Shown here: positions 17,358 to 26,415 of the stretch, in pieces
How the letters are laid out: every line of letters begins with the position of its first letter
Numbering within the stretch: the stretch's first letter is position 1
Source of the DNA: Gemmatimonadota bacterium
GTDB taxonomy: Bacteria > Latescibacterota > UBA2968 > UBA8231
Direction of reading: 5' to 3'
NCBI GenBank assembly: GCA_009841115.1
Contig: VXML01000106.1
Location: 272-54,655 of the forward strand
Length of the DNA stretch: 54,384 nt
Program-made: the position numbers and the translations under genes
The notes under the pieces: generated by a model
Seen by the model: only the letters and a program-made list of their open reading frames with translations
What the model was told of the DNA's origin: nothing
The model's database searches: none

Positions 17358-18829
17358 AAGCAATTATGGTCATGTTCGACTCGCTCAACCGGCACATGTT
17401 GCCGCCCTACGGCTGCGACTGGACGCACGCGCCCAATTTCCAGCGGCTCGCCGAGCGGTCTCTTACCTTCGACACCAGCTATGTCTGCTCCATGCCGTGC
17501 ATGCCAGCCCGCCGCGATCTGCACACCGGGCGGCCCAACTTTCTCCACCGCTCTTGGGGGCCGCTGGAGCCGTTCGACGACTCCGTGCCACGGATGTTGC
17601 GCGAAGCCGGAATCTCGTCGCACCTCATCAGCGACCACTACCACTACTGGGAGGCCGGCGGAGCGACTTACCACACCCAGTACAACACTTGGCAGTTCTT
17701 CCGCGGCCAAGAGGGCGACCCGTGGATAGGGCAGGTGGCCGATCCCCCGCCCGTAGAGGCGCACGCGAGCAATGCGGGCCGCAGCATGTGGCATCGCCAA
17801 GACCGCGTCAACCGGCAATACATGCGCCGCGAAGAAGACCAGCCCCAAGCGCAGACCTTCAAGTCCGGCGTCGAGTTCATCCGCCGCAACCACTCAGAAG
17901 ACAACTGGTTTTTGCAGATCGAGACCTTTGACCCACACGAGCCATTTTTCACCCAACGCCAATACCAAGACCTCTACCCCGAACTTTTTAAGAACCGCTC
18001 ATCCGTGCTATTCGACTGGCCGACCTACGGCCCCGTAACCGAAGAGCAAGCCCTCGTCGATCAATGCCGGGGCCACTACGCATCGCTGCTGAGCATGTGC
18101 GACGCCCGCCTCGGCGACATCCTCGACGAGATGGATCGCCTCGAACTCTGGGACGACACCATGCTCATCGTGTGGACCGACCACGGCTTCCTGCTCAGCG
18201 AGCACGACCTGTGGGCCAAGCTGCAGATGCCTTGGTACCGCGAGCTGTCCAACACGCCGTTCTTCGTCTGGGATCCGCGCTGCGGCCAAGCGAGCCAGCG
18301 GCGGCAGAGCCTAGTGCAGCCATCGATCGACTTGGGGCCGACCTTGCTGGACCTCTTCGGAATGGAGCCGACCGCAGACATGCTAGGCCAGAGCCTGCGC
18401 GAAGTCTGCGCCAGCGACGCCCCCGTGCGTGAAGCCGCAATTTTCGGCAACCACGGCGGGCAGGTAAACGTCACCGACGGCCGCTACGTGTACATGCGCG
18501 CGCCCACCCGGCCCGACAACCAGCCCCTGTACAACTACACGCTCATGCCCACGCACATGCGCGACCCCTTCTCAGTCGATGAATTCGCCAACGTGGAGCT
18601 AGCCGAGCCGTTTGGTTTTAGCAAGGGCTGCCGGCTGCTGCGGACGCAAGGACACACGCGGAGCAAGCAGCATGAATACGGGACGCTGCTCTTCGACTTG
18701 GAGCAAGACCCGCGCCAAGAAAACCCGCTCGCCGACGCGGCACTGGAGCAGCGAATGCAGGGACTGTTACGCACGCAAATGGAAGCGTGCGAAGCTCCGC
18801 CAGAGCAGTACGAACGCTTGGGAATCTAA
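17354..18829 (+). CDS. Sulfatase (formylglycine-type)
   Basis: 491 residues from ATG 17354, chosen because it overlaps the previous stop and has GAGG upstream. A longer upstream frame is not sulfatase-like. Metal-binding Asp9 (MFDSLNRHM) and the FGly motif Cys49-M-P-A-R53 (CMPARRDLHTGR) are present, followed by the second metal site WTDHGFLLSEHDLW. The Cys must be converted to formylglycine by a maturase not encoded here. No signal peptide is evident, so it may be cytoplasmic and act on imported sulfated oligosaccharides or on small sulfate esters. Confidence 0.9.
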   Translation: MKAIMVMFDSLNRHMLPPYGCDWTHAPNFQRLAERSLTFDTSYVCSMPCMPARRDLHTGRPNFLHRSWGPLEPFDDSVPRMLREAGISSHLISDHYHYWEAGGATYHTQYNTWQFFRGQEGDPWIGQVADPPPVEAHASNAGRSMWHRQDRVNRQYMRREEDQPQAQTFKSGVEFIRRNHSEDNWFLQIETFDPHEPFFTQRQYQDLYPELFKNRSSVLFDWPTYGPVTEEQALVDQCRGHYASLLSMCDARLGDILDEMDRLELWDDTMLIVWTDHGFLLSEHDLWAKLQMPWYRELSNTPFFVWDPRCGQASQRRQSLVQPSIDLGPTLLDLFGMEPTADMLGQSLREVCASDAPVREAAIFGNHGGQVNVTDGRYVYMRAPTRPDNQPLYNYTLMPTHMRDPFSVDEFANVELAEPFGFSKGCRLLRTQGHTRSKQHEYGTLLFDLEQDPRQENPLADAALEQRMQGLLRTQMEACEAPPEQYERLGI

Positions 18830-18840
18830 CTAACTGATGG

Positions 18841-18897
18841 TACGCATCGTCCTAACGGTAGGGGGCGGTTTCAAACCGCCCCCTACCCGGGTGCGTA
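18841..18897. repeat. Long intergenic palindrome
   Basis: ggtagggggcggttt (18857-18871) and aaaccgccccctacc (18873-18887) form a perfect 15-bp inverted repeat around a single base. The outer arms tacgca (18841-18846) and tgcgta (18892-18897) also pair. It fills most of the gap between the sulfatase and the phosphodiesterase-like gene. It has no T-run, so it is more like a REP/MITE-type dispersed element or an mRNA-processing hairpin than a simple terminator. Confidence 0.75.
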
Positions 18898-18927
18898 ATA
18901 TCACTAACTAAACTACAGGAGAATTAC

Positions 18928-20829
18928 ATGCAGAGTCCGGCGCAAAAAGCCATCGTCATCGGCATGGACGGAGCCGCCATGGAGTTGGTGCAACACATGG
19001 TGGACCAAGGTCACATGCCCCACTTAGGTCAGCTCATGGCGCAGGGCGTCAAACGGCCCATGATCGGCGTCTTCCCAACCCTGACCCCACCCGGCTGGAC
19101 GGCGACTTCGACCGGGGCTTGGGCAGGGACCCATCAAGTCATGGACTTCAATATCCGCAAGTTAGGCGGGCGTCTCGACGAGACAGTGTGGGGCATCAAC
19201 ACCCAACTCTCCCAAGCCGAGTACTTGTGGAACACGGTCGAGCGGGCGGGCAAAAAGCCGATCTTGGTCAAGTGGGAGATGTCGTGGCCGCCGACCGTGC
19301 AAACCGGCATCCAAGTCGAGGGCACCGGCCCGGGCGTGTCTAATGTGCATCAGATCACCGGCTATCATCTCTTTGTCGGCGGCGGCTGGACGCCTCGGCC
19401 GATCGGCGGACCGCGCGACCCGGAGACTTTGGACCCGAGTGCCCTGCAAAAGGTACGCAACATCGATCCAGTGGAAATCGTCCCAGCGGAAGGATGGCAA
19501 GATGCGCCCACATCCGCGCTGCCGCCCAAAGAAGTGGCGCTGGTCATCGAACCGCTCAAGCGCGGTCGAGCGGATATGCGCCGACAAGGCCTAGAGGGAA
19601 CACCTAAGCATTTCTACGGCCTGATCTACGCCTCAGCCGACAAGGGCTACGACCGATTGCTAATATGCCGCAGCCGCGATGCGGGTGATCAGGTCGCCGA
19701 GCTAGCAGTGGGCCAGTGGACCGATTGGTGGAAGGACGACTTTGAAATCGACGGCCAAGCACTTGACGGCTACGTGCGCATGAAGCTCGTCAGCCTGAGC
19801 GCAGCGGGCGATGTGTTCGAGCTCTTTGTACCTCAAGTCTGGCCAGCGACCGGCTACACTCAGCCGAAAGAAGTGGCGCGGCAAATCGACGAAAACGTCG
19901 GCAACTTCCTACAGAATCCAGCACGAGACGCTTTGGGCGTAGTCGATGACGCGACCTATTTCGAGCTGTTGGACTTCCACCACCAGCGGTTGGCCGATGT
20001 CGCTCAATACCTGACGGAGAGCAACGACTGGGACGTGCTGTTCATCGAGACCCACGCCTCGGATTACACCAGCCACTTCTTCCTCTCGCAAGCCGACGAG
20101 TGCAGCGGAGCCGACCCGCACACACTGGCGCGCTGCCAAGCGGGCGTGGCCCAAACCTATGCCTCCATAGACCGCATGATCGGCCGAGTCGTCGAGCTGG
20201 CCGATGACGACACCGTCGTCGCGGTCGTCGCCGACCACGGCGGCACCCCCAACCAGCACCGGCCGGTCGATATCGCCGAGGTGCTGGAACAGGCGGGCTT
20301 TTTGGTCTATGCAGACGCCGAAAAAAAGCAGATCGACTGGCAGCGGACGCGGGCGGCCAATGTGGGGCTGGTCCACATCTTCGTCAATCTCAAGGGACGC
20401 GAGCCTACGGGGATCGTCGATCCCAGCGACTACGAGCAAACTCGATTCGACCTCATCGAAGCCCTCCACGCCTATCGCCATCCGCAGACCGGGCGCTGTC
20501 CTTTTGCCCTCGCGCTGACGCGAGAAGACGCGGAAATGGTCAATCTGGAGGGCGAACTCGTCGGCGACGTGGTCTATGCCCTGCGAGCCGAATACGACGG
20601 AGCGCACGGCAAGCAGCTACCCTCGGCCACCCTCGGCATCGGCGGGCAGCACTGCACGTTCGTGCTAGCTGGTGCCGGAGTCAAGCAAGGGCTGGCGCTC
20701 GAGCGACAGGTGCGGGCGGTAGATGTCGCGCCGACGCTGTGCTACTTACTCGGCATCCCCATGCCCGCGCAGGTGGAGGGCGGCGTGATCTACGAGGCAC
20801 TCGAAGACGCGGACTGGCATCTGCGATGA
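18928..20829 (+). CDS. Alkaline-phosphatase-superfamily phosphodiesterase / nucleotide pyrophosphatase-like protein
   Basis: 633 residues. Metal ligand and nucleophile regions of the family are visible: GMDGAAMELV at the start, then PTLTPPGWTATSTG (Thr as probable nucleophile), later ETHASDYTSHFF and VADHGGTPNQH. The protein begins without a clear signal peptide. Substrates could be phosphodiesters, phosphonates or sugar phosphates. CAGGAG precedes the ATG. The stop overlaps the next ATG (20826-20829), coupling it to the zinc alcohol dehydrogenase. Confidence 0.8.
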   Translation: MQSPAQKAIVIGMDGAAMELVQHMVDQGHMPHLGQLMAQGVKRPMIGVFPTLTPPGWTATSTGAWAGTHQVMDFNIRKLGGRLDETVWGINTQLSQAEYLWNTVERAGKKPILVKWEMSWPPTVQTGIQVEGTGPGVSNVHQITGYHLFVGGGWTPRPIGGPRDPETLDPSALQKVRNIDPVEIVPAEGWQDAPTSALPPKEVALVIEPLKRGRADMRRQGLEGTPKHFYGLIYASADKGYDRLLICRSRDAGDQVAELAVGQWTDWWKDDFEIDGQALDGYVRMKLVSLSAAGDVFELFVPQVWPATGYTQPKEVARQIDENVGNFLQNPARDALGVVDDATYFELLDFHHQRLADVAQYLTESNDWDVLFIETHASDYTSHFFLSQADECSGADPHTLARCQAGVAQTYASIDRMIGRVVELADDDTVVAVVADHGGTPNQHRPVDIAEVLEQAGFLVYADAEKKQIDWQRTRAANVGLVHIFVNLKGREPTGIVDPSDYEQTRFDLIEALHAYRHPQTGRCPFALALTREDAEMVNLEGELVGDVVYALRAEYDGAHGKQLPSATLGIGGQHCTFVLAGAGVKQGLALERQVRAVDVAPTLCYLLGIPMPAQVEGGVIYEALEDADWHLR

Positions 20830-21848
20830 AGGCAGCCTATTACTGCGGCGACCGCACGGTCGAAATCGGCGAGTGCCAAGTACAATCCCCCAGCGCAGAT
20901 CAGGTACGGATCGAAGTAGCCTATTGCGGAGTGTGCGGCACGGATATTCACATTTACCTAGGCCATCAGGATCGCCGAATCGACATGCCCCAAGTCATTG
21001 GGCACGAGATGTCGGGGCGGATCGCAGAAGTCGGAGCCGCCGTCGAAGGATGGGCCGTGGGCGATCCGGTCGTAGTGCGCCCCTTAGAGGCTTGTGGTGC
21101 GTGCGCGGCCTGCAACGCCGGCAATGGCCATATTTGCCAAAACCTAAACTTCATCGGCATCGACAGTCCGGGGGCCTTTCAGGGGTCGTGGACCGTGCCG
21201 GCCCACACACTGCACCGCCTGCCGGACGACATGCCGATGACGCTGGGTGCCCTAGTCGAGCCGCTGGCAGTTGCCTGTCACGACGTGCGCTTGGGCGAGG
21301 TGGTGCCGGGCGAAAAAGTGGTAGTGATCGGCGGCGGTCCTATTGGTCTGCTCAACGCGCTGGTAGCGCAACACGCGGGGGCCGAGGTGCGAGTGGCCGA
21401 GGTCAATGCCTTTCGGCTGCAGGCGGCGCACGCGCTGGGGCTGGAAACTGTCCATCCGCTAGAGGAGGACTTGGTCGCCTACGTCGAAGCCTGGACCGAC
21501 GGCGCAGGGGCCGACGCAGTCTTCGAGGTCTCCGGCTCGTCGGCTGGGGCCGAGGTAATGACTAAGCTCGCTAAGGTCCGGGGGCGGATCGTGGTGGTGG
21601 CAATTTTCGCTGACGCGCCCAAAATCGATCTCTTTCAATTCTTCTGGCGCGAGTTAAAAATGTGCGGCGTGCGCGTGTACGAACCCGAAGACTACGACCG
21701 CGCCATCGAACTGGCAGCCAGCGGCGCACTGCCGCTCAATGAGCTGATTACCGAGCGCCTTCCCTTAGACGCGCTACCCGACGCCTTTGCCCGGCTGACA
21801 GCGGGCACGGACGCGGTCAAAATTTTAATCGATACCCAAGGGGAATAG
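20826..21848 (+). CDS. Zinc-dependent alcohol/polyol dehydrogenase (MDR family)
   Basis: 340 residues from the ATG overlapping the previous stop; a longer frame starting at 20739 lies inside the upstream gene. The catalytic zinc region is CGVCGTD (Cys37) with His60-Glu61, and the structural zinc lobe is Cys90, 93, 96 and 104 (CGACAACNAGNGHIC). The NAD site is GGGPIGLLNA. It resembles sorbitol/threonine/galactitol dehydrogenases. In this cluster it may oxidise a sugar acid or polyol feeding the mannonate/KDG route. Confidence 0.87.
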   Translation: MKAAYYCGDRTVEIGECQVQSPSADQVRIEVAYCGVCGTDIHIYLGHQDRRIDMPQVIGHEMSGRIAEVGAAVEGWAVGDPVVVRPLEACGACAACNAGNGHICQNLNFIGIDSPGAFQGSWTVPAHTLHRLPDDMPMTLGALVEPLAVACHDVRLGEVVPGEKVVVIGGGPIGLLNALVAQHAGAEVRVAEVNAFRLQAAHALGLETVHPLEEDLVAYVEAWTDGAGADAVFEVSGSSAGAEVMTKLAKVRGRIVVVAIFADAPKIDLFQFFWRELKMCGVRVYEPEDYDRAIELAASGALPLNELITERLPLDALPDAFARLTAGTDAVKILIDTQGE

Positions 21849-21854
21849 TATAGA

Positions 21855-22622
21855 ATGAGTATCTTGGACCTTTTTAAGCTCGACGGCCAGACGGCACTGG
21901 TCACCGGGTGCCGCCGAGGCATCGGGCGCGGGTTCGCGCAAGCATTGGCCGAGGCGGGCGCGGATATCGTCGGCGTCAGCGCCTCGCTGGAAGCAGATTC
22001 CGCAGTCAGCCAAGACATTGCCGAGCGCGGCAAGCGCTTCACAGGATACGCCTGCGATTTCAGCGACCGGGAGGCGGTCCGCGCCTTCGTCGAGCAGGTC
22101 AACGCCGAAGTCGGCCCAATCGACATCCTCATCAACAACGCCGGTACAATTCGGCGCGCCCCGGCTGAGGAACATGGAGACGAAGACTGGGACCACGTCA
22201 TCGAGGTCAACTTAAACGCGCAGTTCGTGCTGGCGCGGGAATTCGGCAAGCAGATGCTGTCCCGCGGCCGGGGCAAAATCGTCTTCACCGCTTCAGTGCT
22301 GACCTTCCAAGGCGGCATCACAGTGCCGGGCTATGCCGCGGCCAAGGGCGGGATCGGGCAGTTGACCATGGCGCTGGCCAACGAGTGGGCCGGTCGCGGA
22401 GTCAACGTCAATGCCATTGCCCCCGGATACATCGCCACCGACAACAATCAAGCCCTGCGCGATGACCTCGTGCGCAACGAGCAGCTACTCGTGAGAATTC
22501 CAGCCGGCCGGTGGGGTACTCCGGACGACTTAAAAGGCGCGGTGGTATGGTTGACGTCGCGAGCCGCCGACTACGTGCACGGGGCCGTCGTAATCGTCGA
22601 TGGCGGGTGGATGGGCCGCTGA
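21855..22622 (+). CDS. kduD: SDR oxidoreductase, 2-deoxy-D-gluconate 3-dehydrogenase (KduD)-like
   Basis: 255 residues. NAD motif TGCRRGIG (17-24), NNAGT in strand 4, the catalytic Tyr-x-x-x-Lys in GYAAAKGG and PGYIATDNNQALRDD after it match KduD closely. KduD acts on 2-keto-3-deoxygluconate-type intermediates in pectin and other uronate breakdown. It starts 6 bp after the zinc dehydrogenase and ends the tight gene run. Other SDR roles remain possible. Confidence 0.82.
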   Translation: MSILDLFKLDGQTALVTGCRRGIGRGFAQALAEAGADIVGVSASLEADSAVSQDIAERGKRFTGYACDFSDREAVRAFVEQVNAEVGPIDILINNAGTIRRAPAEEHGDEDWDHVIEVNLNAQFVLAREFGKQMLSRGRGKIVFTASVLTFQGGITVPGYAAAKGGIGQLTMALANEWAGRGVNVNAIAPGYIATDNNQALRDDLVRNEQLLVRIPAGRWGTPDDLKGAVVWLTSRAADYVHGAVVIVDGGWMGR

Positions 22623-22624
22623 TT

Positions 22625-22903
22625 ATGAACTCAGAACGGCTTGGCAAGATCGCTTCGGACGTTGAAGTAACCAATATATCGACTCATGGGATATGGCTAC
22701 TCGTCGATGAGCGGGAATTTTTTCTTTCTTATGAGGATTTCCCTTGGTTCAAAGAGGTTCCGATTGGAAACATTCTCCGAGTTGAGCAGCCGACGCCCGG
22801 ACACTTCTATTGGCCGGATTTGGACGTAGATCTGAGCATAGAATCCATCGAGCATCCAGAAAGATTTCCCTTGAAAGCCAAGGTATCCCAGGAGCGTGGA
22901 TAA
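22625..22903 (+). CDS. DUF2442-family small protein
   Basis: 92 residues from ATG 22625, 2 bp after the SDR stop; the longer frame overlaps that gene. The pattern HGIWLLVDEREFFLSYEDFPWFKEVPI and PGHFYWPDLDVDLSIESI fits DUF2442, a small family often found beside DUF4160 proteins in toxin-antitoxin-like pairs. No DUF4160 partner is present here. Its base use is more AT-rich than the SDR gene, which hints at a separate origin. Confidence 0.75.
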   Translation: MNSERLGKIASDVEVTNISTHGIWLLVDEREFFLSYEDFPWFKEVPIGNILRVEQPTPGHFYWPDLDVDLSIESIEHPERFPLKAKVSQERG

Positions 22904-22990
22904 AATCGCCGCACTAACCAAGACGTACAACCCTTTCAATCGAGTCCCGTCCTACCCCAATCACAACACATTCTTCCGCGAGGAGACCCC

Positions 22991-23986
22991 ATGATCCGCA
23001 TGGCGCAGTACGGCACCAAGCACGGTCACGCCGCTGGCAAACTCAAGGCAATGCTCGACAACCCCGAAGTCGAAGTCGTCGGCCTGTACGAACCCGACGC
23101 CGAGCGACGCCAGCAAGTTGCAGACGACGAACCCTATCGGCAGGTCCGCTTCTTGGACAGCGAAGAAGAGCTGCTCGGCGATAGCTCCATTGTCGCCATC
23201 GCCTCCGAGGGCCGCAACGACGAGAGCTTGGACCAGACCGAGCGCATTGTCCAAGCTGGCAAGCACGTGTGGTACGACAAGCCAGCCGGAGACGATTGGG
23301 CGCAGTGGCAGCGAGTCGTCGCAGAGGCGCGGGCCGCCGATCTGCAAGTGCAGATGGGCTTTATGCTGCGCTACCATCCCGGCTTCAGCCAGATCGCAGA
23401 GTGGGCGCGATCGGGGTTTTTGGGCAATGTCTATTCAGTGCGCGCCCACATGTCCACCAACATCACCGAGGCTGGGCGCGAAGTAATTGCCGCCGGACAC
23501 CACGGCGGCATCTTCTACGATCTAGCCGGGCACATGCTCGACCAAGTGGTGTGGATTCTGGGGCGGCCGGAGAAAGTGACGGCCTTTCTGCGCAACGACA
23601 CCGGCATCGTGCCCACGTTTCAGGACAACACGCTCGGCGTTTTTGAATACGAGCGGGCCATGGCTTGGGTCGATATTGCGGCGATGGAGCCGCAGCCGAT
23701 GGCGCGGCGCTTTGAGGTCTATGGCGATCGCGGCAGCGCGATTCTGCTCGAACCTTTTGAGCCGGGCCACGCCATCCGGCTCTGCCTGACCGAAGCCGCC
23801 GACGGCTATGCACAGGGCGAGCAGATGGTGCCTTTCGAAGGGATTTCGCGGCAGGGACTTTACGAACTCGAACTGGCGTCCCTTATAAGAGTGCTCAAAG
23901 GCGAACACGGGCCGGACCGCTCACTCGACCACGAACTCCTCGTGCAGGAAACCTTGCTACGCGGGACCGGGCTTATTGCGGGTTGA
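22991..23986 (+). CDS. Gfo/Idh/MocA-family oxidoreductase
   Basis: 331 residues. The N-terminal Rossmann segment is short (MIRMAQYGTKHGHAAGK replaces the usual GxGxxG), followed by YDKPAGDD (equivalent of the EKP motif) and a C-terminal beta-sheet domain with GGIFYDLAGHMLDQ carrying the catalytic-region His. These enzymes oxidise or reduce sugars and polyols with NAD(P). AGGAGA precedes the ATG. The last 14 bp overlap the convergent GH113-like gene. Confidence 0.83.
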   Translation: MIRMAQYGTKHGHAAGKLKAMLDNPEVEVVGLYEPDAERRQQVADDEPYRQVRFLDSEEELLGDSSIVAIASEGRNDESLDQTERIVQAGKHVWYDKPAGDDWAQWQRVVAEARAADLQVQMGFMLRYHPGFSQIAEWARSGFLGNVYSVRAHMSTNITEAGREVIAAGHHGGIFYDLAGHMLDQVVWILGRPEKVTAFLRNDTGIVPTFQDNTLGVFEYERAMAWVDIAAMEPQPMARRFEVYGDRGSAILLEPFEPGHAIRLCLTEAADGYAQGEQMVPFEGISRQGLYELELASLIRVLKGEHGPDRSLDHELLVQETLLRGTGLIAG

Positions 23987-24968
23987 GCCATGCCTCGGCA
24001 AGCACGCGCTTGATCGGCGGGATCGCTAGCTGGAAATTGCGACCGACCGGGCGCGGATGCGGAAACCACTTCCACAGCAAGGCACCAACCACGCGCGGCT
24101 CAGCGGCGATGGCGTCAAGCGCGGCGCGCATGCAGGCCACCTGAACGGGGAGCGCACCCTCGCCATCCACCGGATACGCCCACGGCGCAATCGGCGCTTG
24201 GTGCGACTGGTTATAGCCCAACTCGGTGAAGAGAATGTCGCGGTTGTGTAGCTCGCCAAAGGCCCGCAGTTCTCCCATGCGCTCCGCCCAGCCAGCGCGG
24301 ATATCCTCCTCGTCGTAATCGGGATCCTCAGTGAGAGGGAAATAAGCCTGAATGCCGATGACATCTAGAGCGTCCCAGAAAGGCACTTGGCGGTAGTCAG
24401 TCCAATTGGCCGCATAGGTCAGCGGCGCGTCGGTGCGCTGGCGCACTTCGACAATGAGCGCGCGCCATTCCTCCTCAAAGGTCAGCATACGGTCCAGTTC
24501 CGTTCCGACGACGAAGCCATCGGCCTCCCGACAAACAGTCGCCAACAACGCGATCCACTCCCGATAGTCCCGCCAAAACCGCTGCCAATCCTCGGCTTGG
24601 GCAAAGGTAATTTCGCCCCGCCAAGAGAAAGGCGAGCGCCAATAGGCGATATGGGGCTTGATGTAGATGCGCAATCCCAAGCGGTGGGCCTCGCGGATGG
24701 GACGTACGATATGGGCCGGCGGGTCGTCCGGATTGATATCCGACCACCGGAGTGAGCCATCGGCGCGGATGCTGGCATAGGGGTGGATCGCCACCCAGTT
24801 GGCACCCACAGCGCGAATGTCCTCTAAGGTCGGCACGATGGCGTCACTGCCCCAATCGCGGCCAATGCCGTGCGTGGAGATGGTGATGCCGCGGACCTCC
24901 GTATCGTCGGCCACAGTCAATCCGGCGAGAGCGAAGACGAGAACGAGGGCATTGATAGCATTGGACAT
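23973..24968 (-). CDS. Secreted glycoside hydrolase, GH113-like TIM barrel
   Basis: 331 residues from ATG 24966-24968, chosen because a signal peptide (1-20, ALAGLTVADD) follows immediately; the longer frame to 25139 runs under the divergent sulfatase. After RGITISTHG come barrel strands with WVAIHPYAS and IYIKPHI. The acid/base would be Glu157 (GTELDR) and the nucleophile Glu249 (FTELGY), matching the spacing in GH113 beta-mannanases. It probably works in the periplasm on a mannan or related glycan, upstream of the sugar-acid enzymes nearby. It diverges from the sulfatase at 25019 over a 50-bp gap. Confidence 0.8.
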   Translation of the reverse strand: MSNAINALVLVFALAGLTVADDTEVRGITISTHGIGRDWGSDAIVPTLEDIRAVGANWVAIHPYASIRADGSLRWSDINPDDPPAHIVRPIREAHRLGLRIYIKPHIAYWRSPFSWRGEITFAQAEDWQRFWRDYREWIALLATVCREADGFVVGTELDRMLTFEEEWRALIVEVRQRTDAPLTYAANWTDYRQVPFWDALDVIGIQAYFPLTEDPDYDEEDIRAGWAERMGELRAFGELHNRDILFTELGYNQSHQAPIAPWAYPVDGEGALPVQVACMRAALDAIAAEPRVVGALLWKWFPHPRPVGRNFQLAIPPIKRVLAEAWLNPQ

Positions 24969-25018
24969 ATTAGGGTAAATATACGGAACCACGCCTAGAC
25001 CGGATGGGAGACAAAACC

Positions 25019-26404
25019 ATGCGTCCGAACATTCTCTGGATCTGCACCGACCAGCAGCGCTACGATACGATTGGCGCGCTGGGCAACGAGCACATCCACA
25101 CGCCGAACATCGACCGCCTAGTCGGCGAGGGCACCGCATTCACCCACGCCTTCTGCCAAAGCCCGATCTGCACCCCGAGTCGCGCCAGCTTCCTCACCGG
25201 CATGTATCCGAGCAGCGTCCACGGCTGCACCAATGGCAATGCCTACTGGGCCGATGCAGCCCCGCTGGTCACCAAGCTGTTGGCCGATGCCGCCTCCTAC
25301 GACTGCGGACTGGCCGGCAAGCTGCACCTAGCCGGTGCCCACGGCCGGATCGAGCCGCGCGGCGACGACGGCTATCGCGTCTTCCACTGGAGCCACGACT
25401 CGCGCGACCAGTGGCCCGAAGGCCACGCGTACGCCGATTGGGTGCGAGCCCAAGGCCGCACCTTAGCCGACCTGCGCGAAGATCCAGCCCAGATGCCACC
25501 CGCGCTGCACCAGACCACTTGGTGTGCAGACAAGGCCATCGAGTTCATGCGCGAGGAGCGCACTACGCCTTGGCTGATGAGCGTCAACATGTTCGACCCG
25601 CACGCACCCTTCGACCCGCCACAAGCGTACTTAGACCGCTACGACCCAGCGGCCCTGCCCGATCCGCTGTGGAGCGAAAAGGATCTCCAGGCCCATGCAC
25701 AACTCGGCCCGGTAGATGGAGCCGCGTCCATTAGCTTGGACCAAGCCAAGGAAGTCATGGCGGCCTATTACGCCATGATCGAATTGATCGACGACAATGT
25801 GGGACGCATTATCCAAGCCCTAGAAGAAAGCGGCCAGCGCGAGAATACTCTCGTAATTTTCATGTCGGATCACGGCGAACTGTTGGGCGATCACCAACTC
25901 GTGGGCAAGGGATGCCGATTTTACGAGTGCTTGGTGCGGGTGCCGTTGATCTACTCCTGGCCGGGACGCGTACAGGAAGGCCGCGTCTGCGATGCGCTAG
26001 TCGAACTAATGGACATTGCCCCGACCTTGCTAGAACTAGCGGAGGTCGCCGCTCCCGAAAAAATGCAGGGGCGCTCGCTGTGGCCGCTGCTAACCGGCCA
26101 AACCCAAACGCACCGGGCCTACGTCCGCAGCGAGTACTACCGCGCCCTAAACCCGGACACACCGGGTCGGGAGCATCTCCAAGGCACCTACGGCACGATG
26201 ATCCGCGACCAGCACTACAAACTAGTCTGCTACCACGACCGCGCCCAAGGCGAGCTGTTCGACTTGGAGGAAGATCCCGGTGAGTTCGACAACCGCTGGG
26301 ACGACCCCGCCTACGCAGAGGTGCGCTTCGCGCTGCTGAAACAAAACTTCGACGCGCTGGCCCAAGCTGTAGATATTGGCCCCAAGCAGGTTACGCAGTT
26401 TTAG
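25019..26404 (+). CDS. Sulfatase (formylglycine-type), second copy
   Basis: 461 residues from ATG 25019, which has GGGAG 8 bp upstream; a start at 25004 would add five residues. Asp11 (CTDQQRYD) binds metal, and Cys51-T-P-S-R55 (CTPSRASFLTG) is the FGly motif. FMSDHGELLGDH gives the remaining metal ligands, and QLVGKGCRFYE the catalytic-region Lys. It resembles choline-sulfatase-like and arylsulfatase-type enzymes. No signal peptide is seen. It is adjacent to the GH113-like gene and an EamA transporter. Confidence 0.92.
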   Translation: MRPNILWICTDQQRYDTIGALGNEHIHTPNIDRLVGEGTAFTHAFCQSPICTPSRASFLTGMYPSSVHGCTNGNAYWADAAPLVTKLLADAASYDCGLAGKLHLAGAHGRIEPRGDDGYRVFHWSHDSRDQWPEGHAYADWVRAQGRTLADLREDPAQMPPALHQTTWCADKAIEFMREERTTPWLMSVNMFDPHAPFDPPQAYLDRYDPAALPDPLWSEKDLQAHAQLGPVDGAASISLDQAKEVMAAYYAMIELIDDNVGRIIQALEESGQRENTLVIFMSDHGELLGDHQLVGKGCRFYECLVRVPLIYSWPGRVQEGRVCDALVELMDIAPTLLELAEVAAPEKMQGRSLWPLLTGQTQTHRAYVRSEYYRALNPDTPGREHLQGTYGTMIRDQHYKLVCYHDRAQGELFDLEEDPGEFDNRWDDPAYAEVRFALLKQNFDALAQAVDIGPKQVTQF

Positions 26405-26415
26405 CGAGGTGTGCA

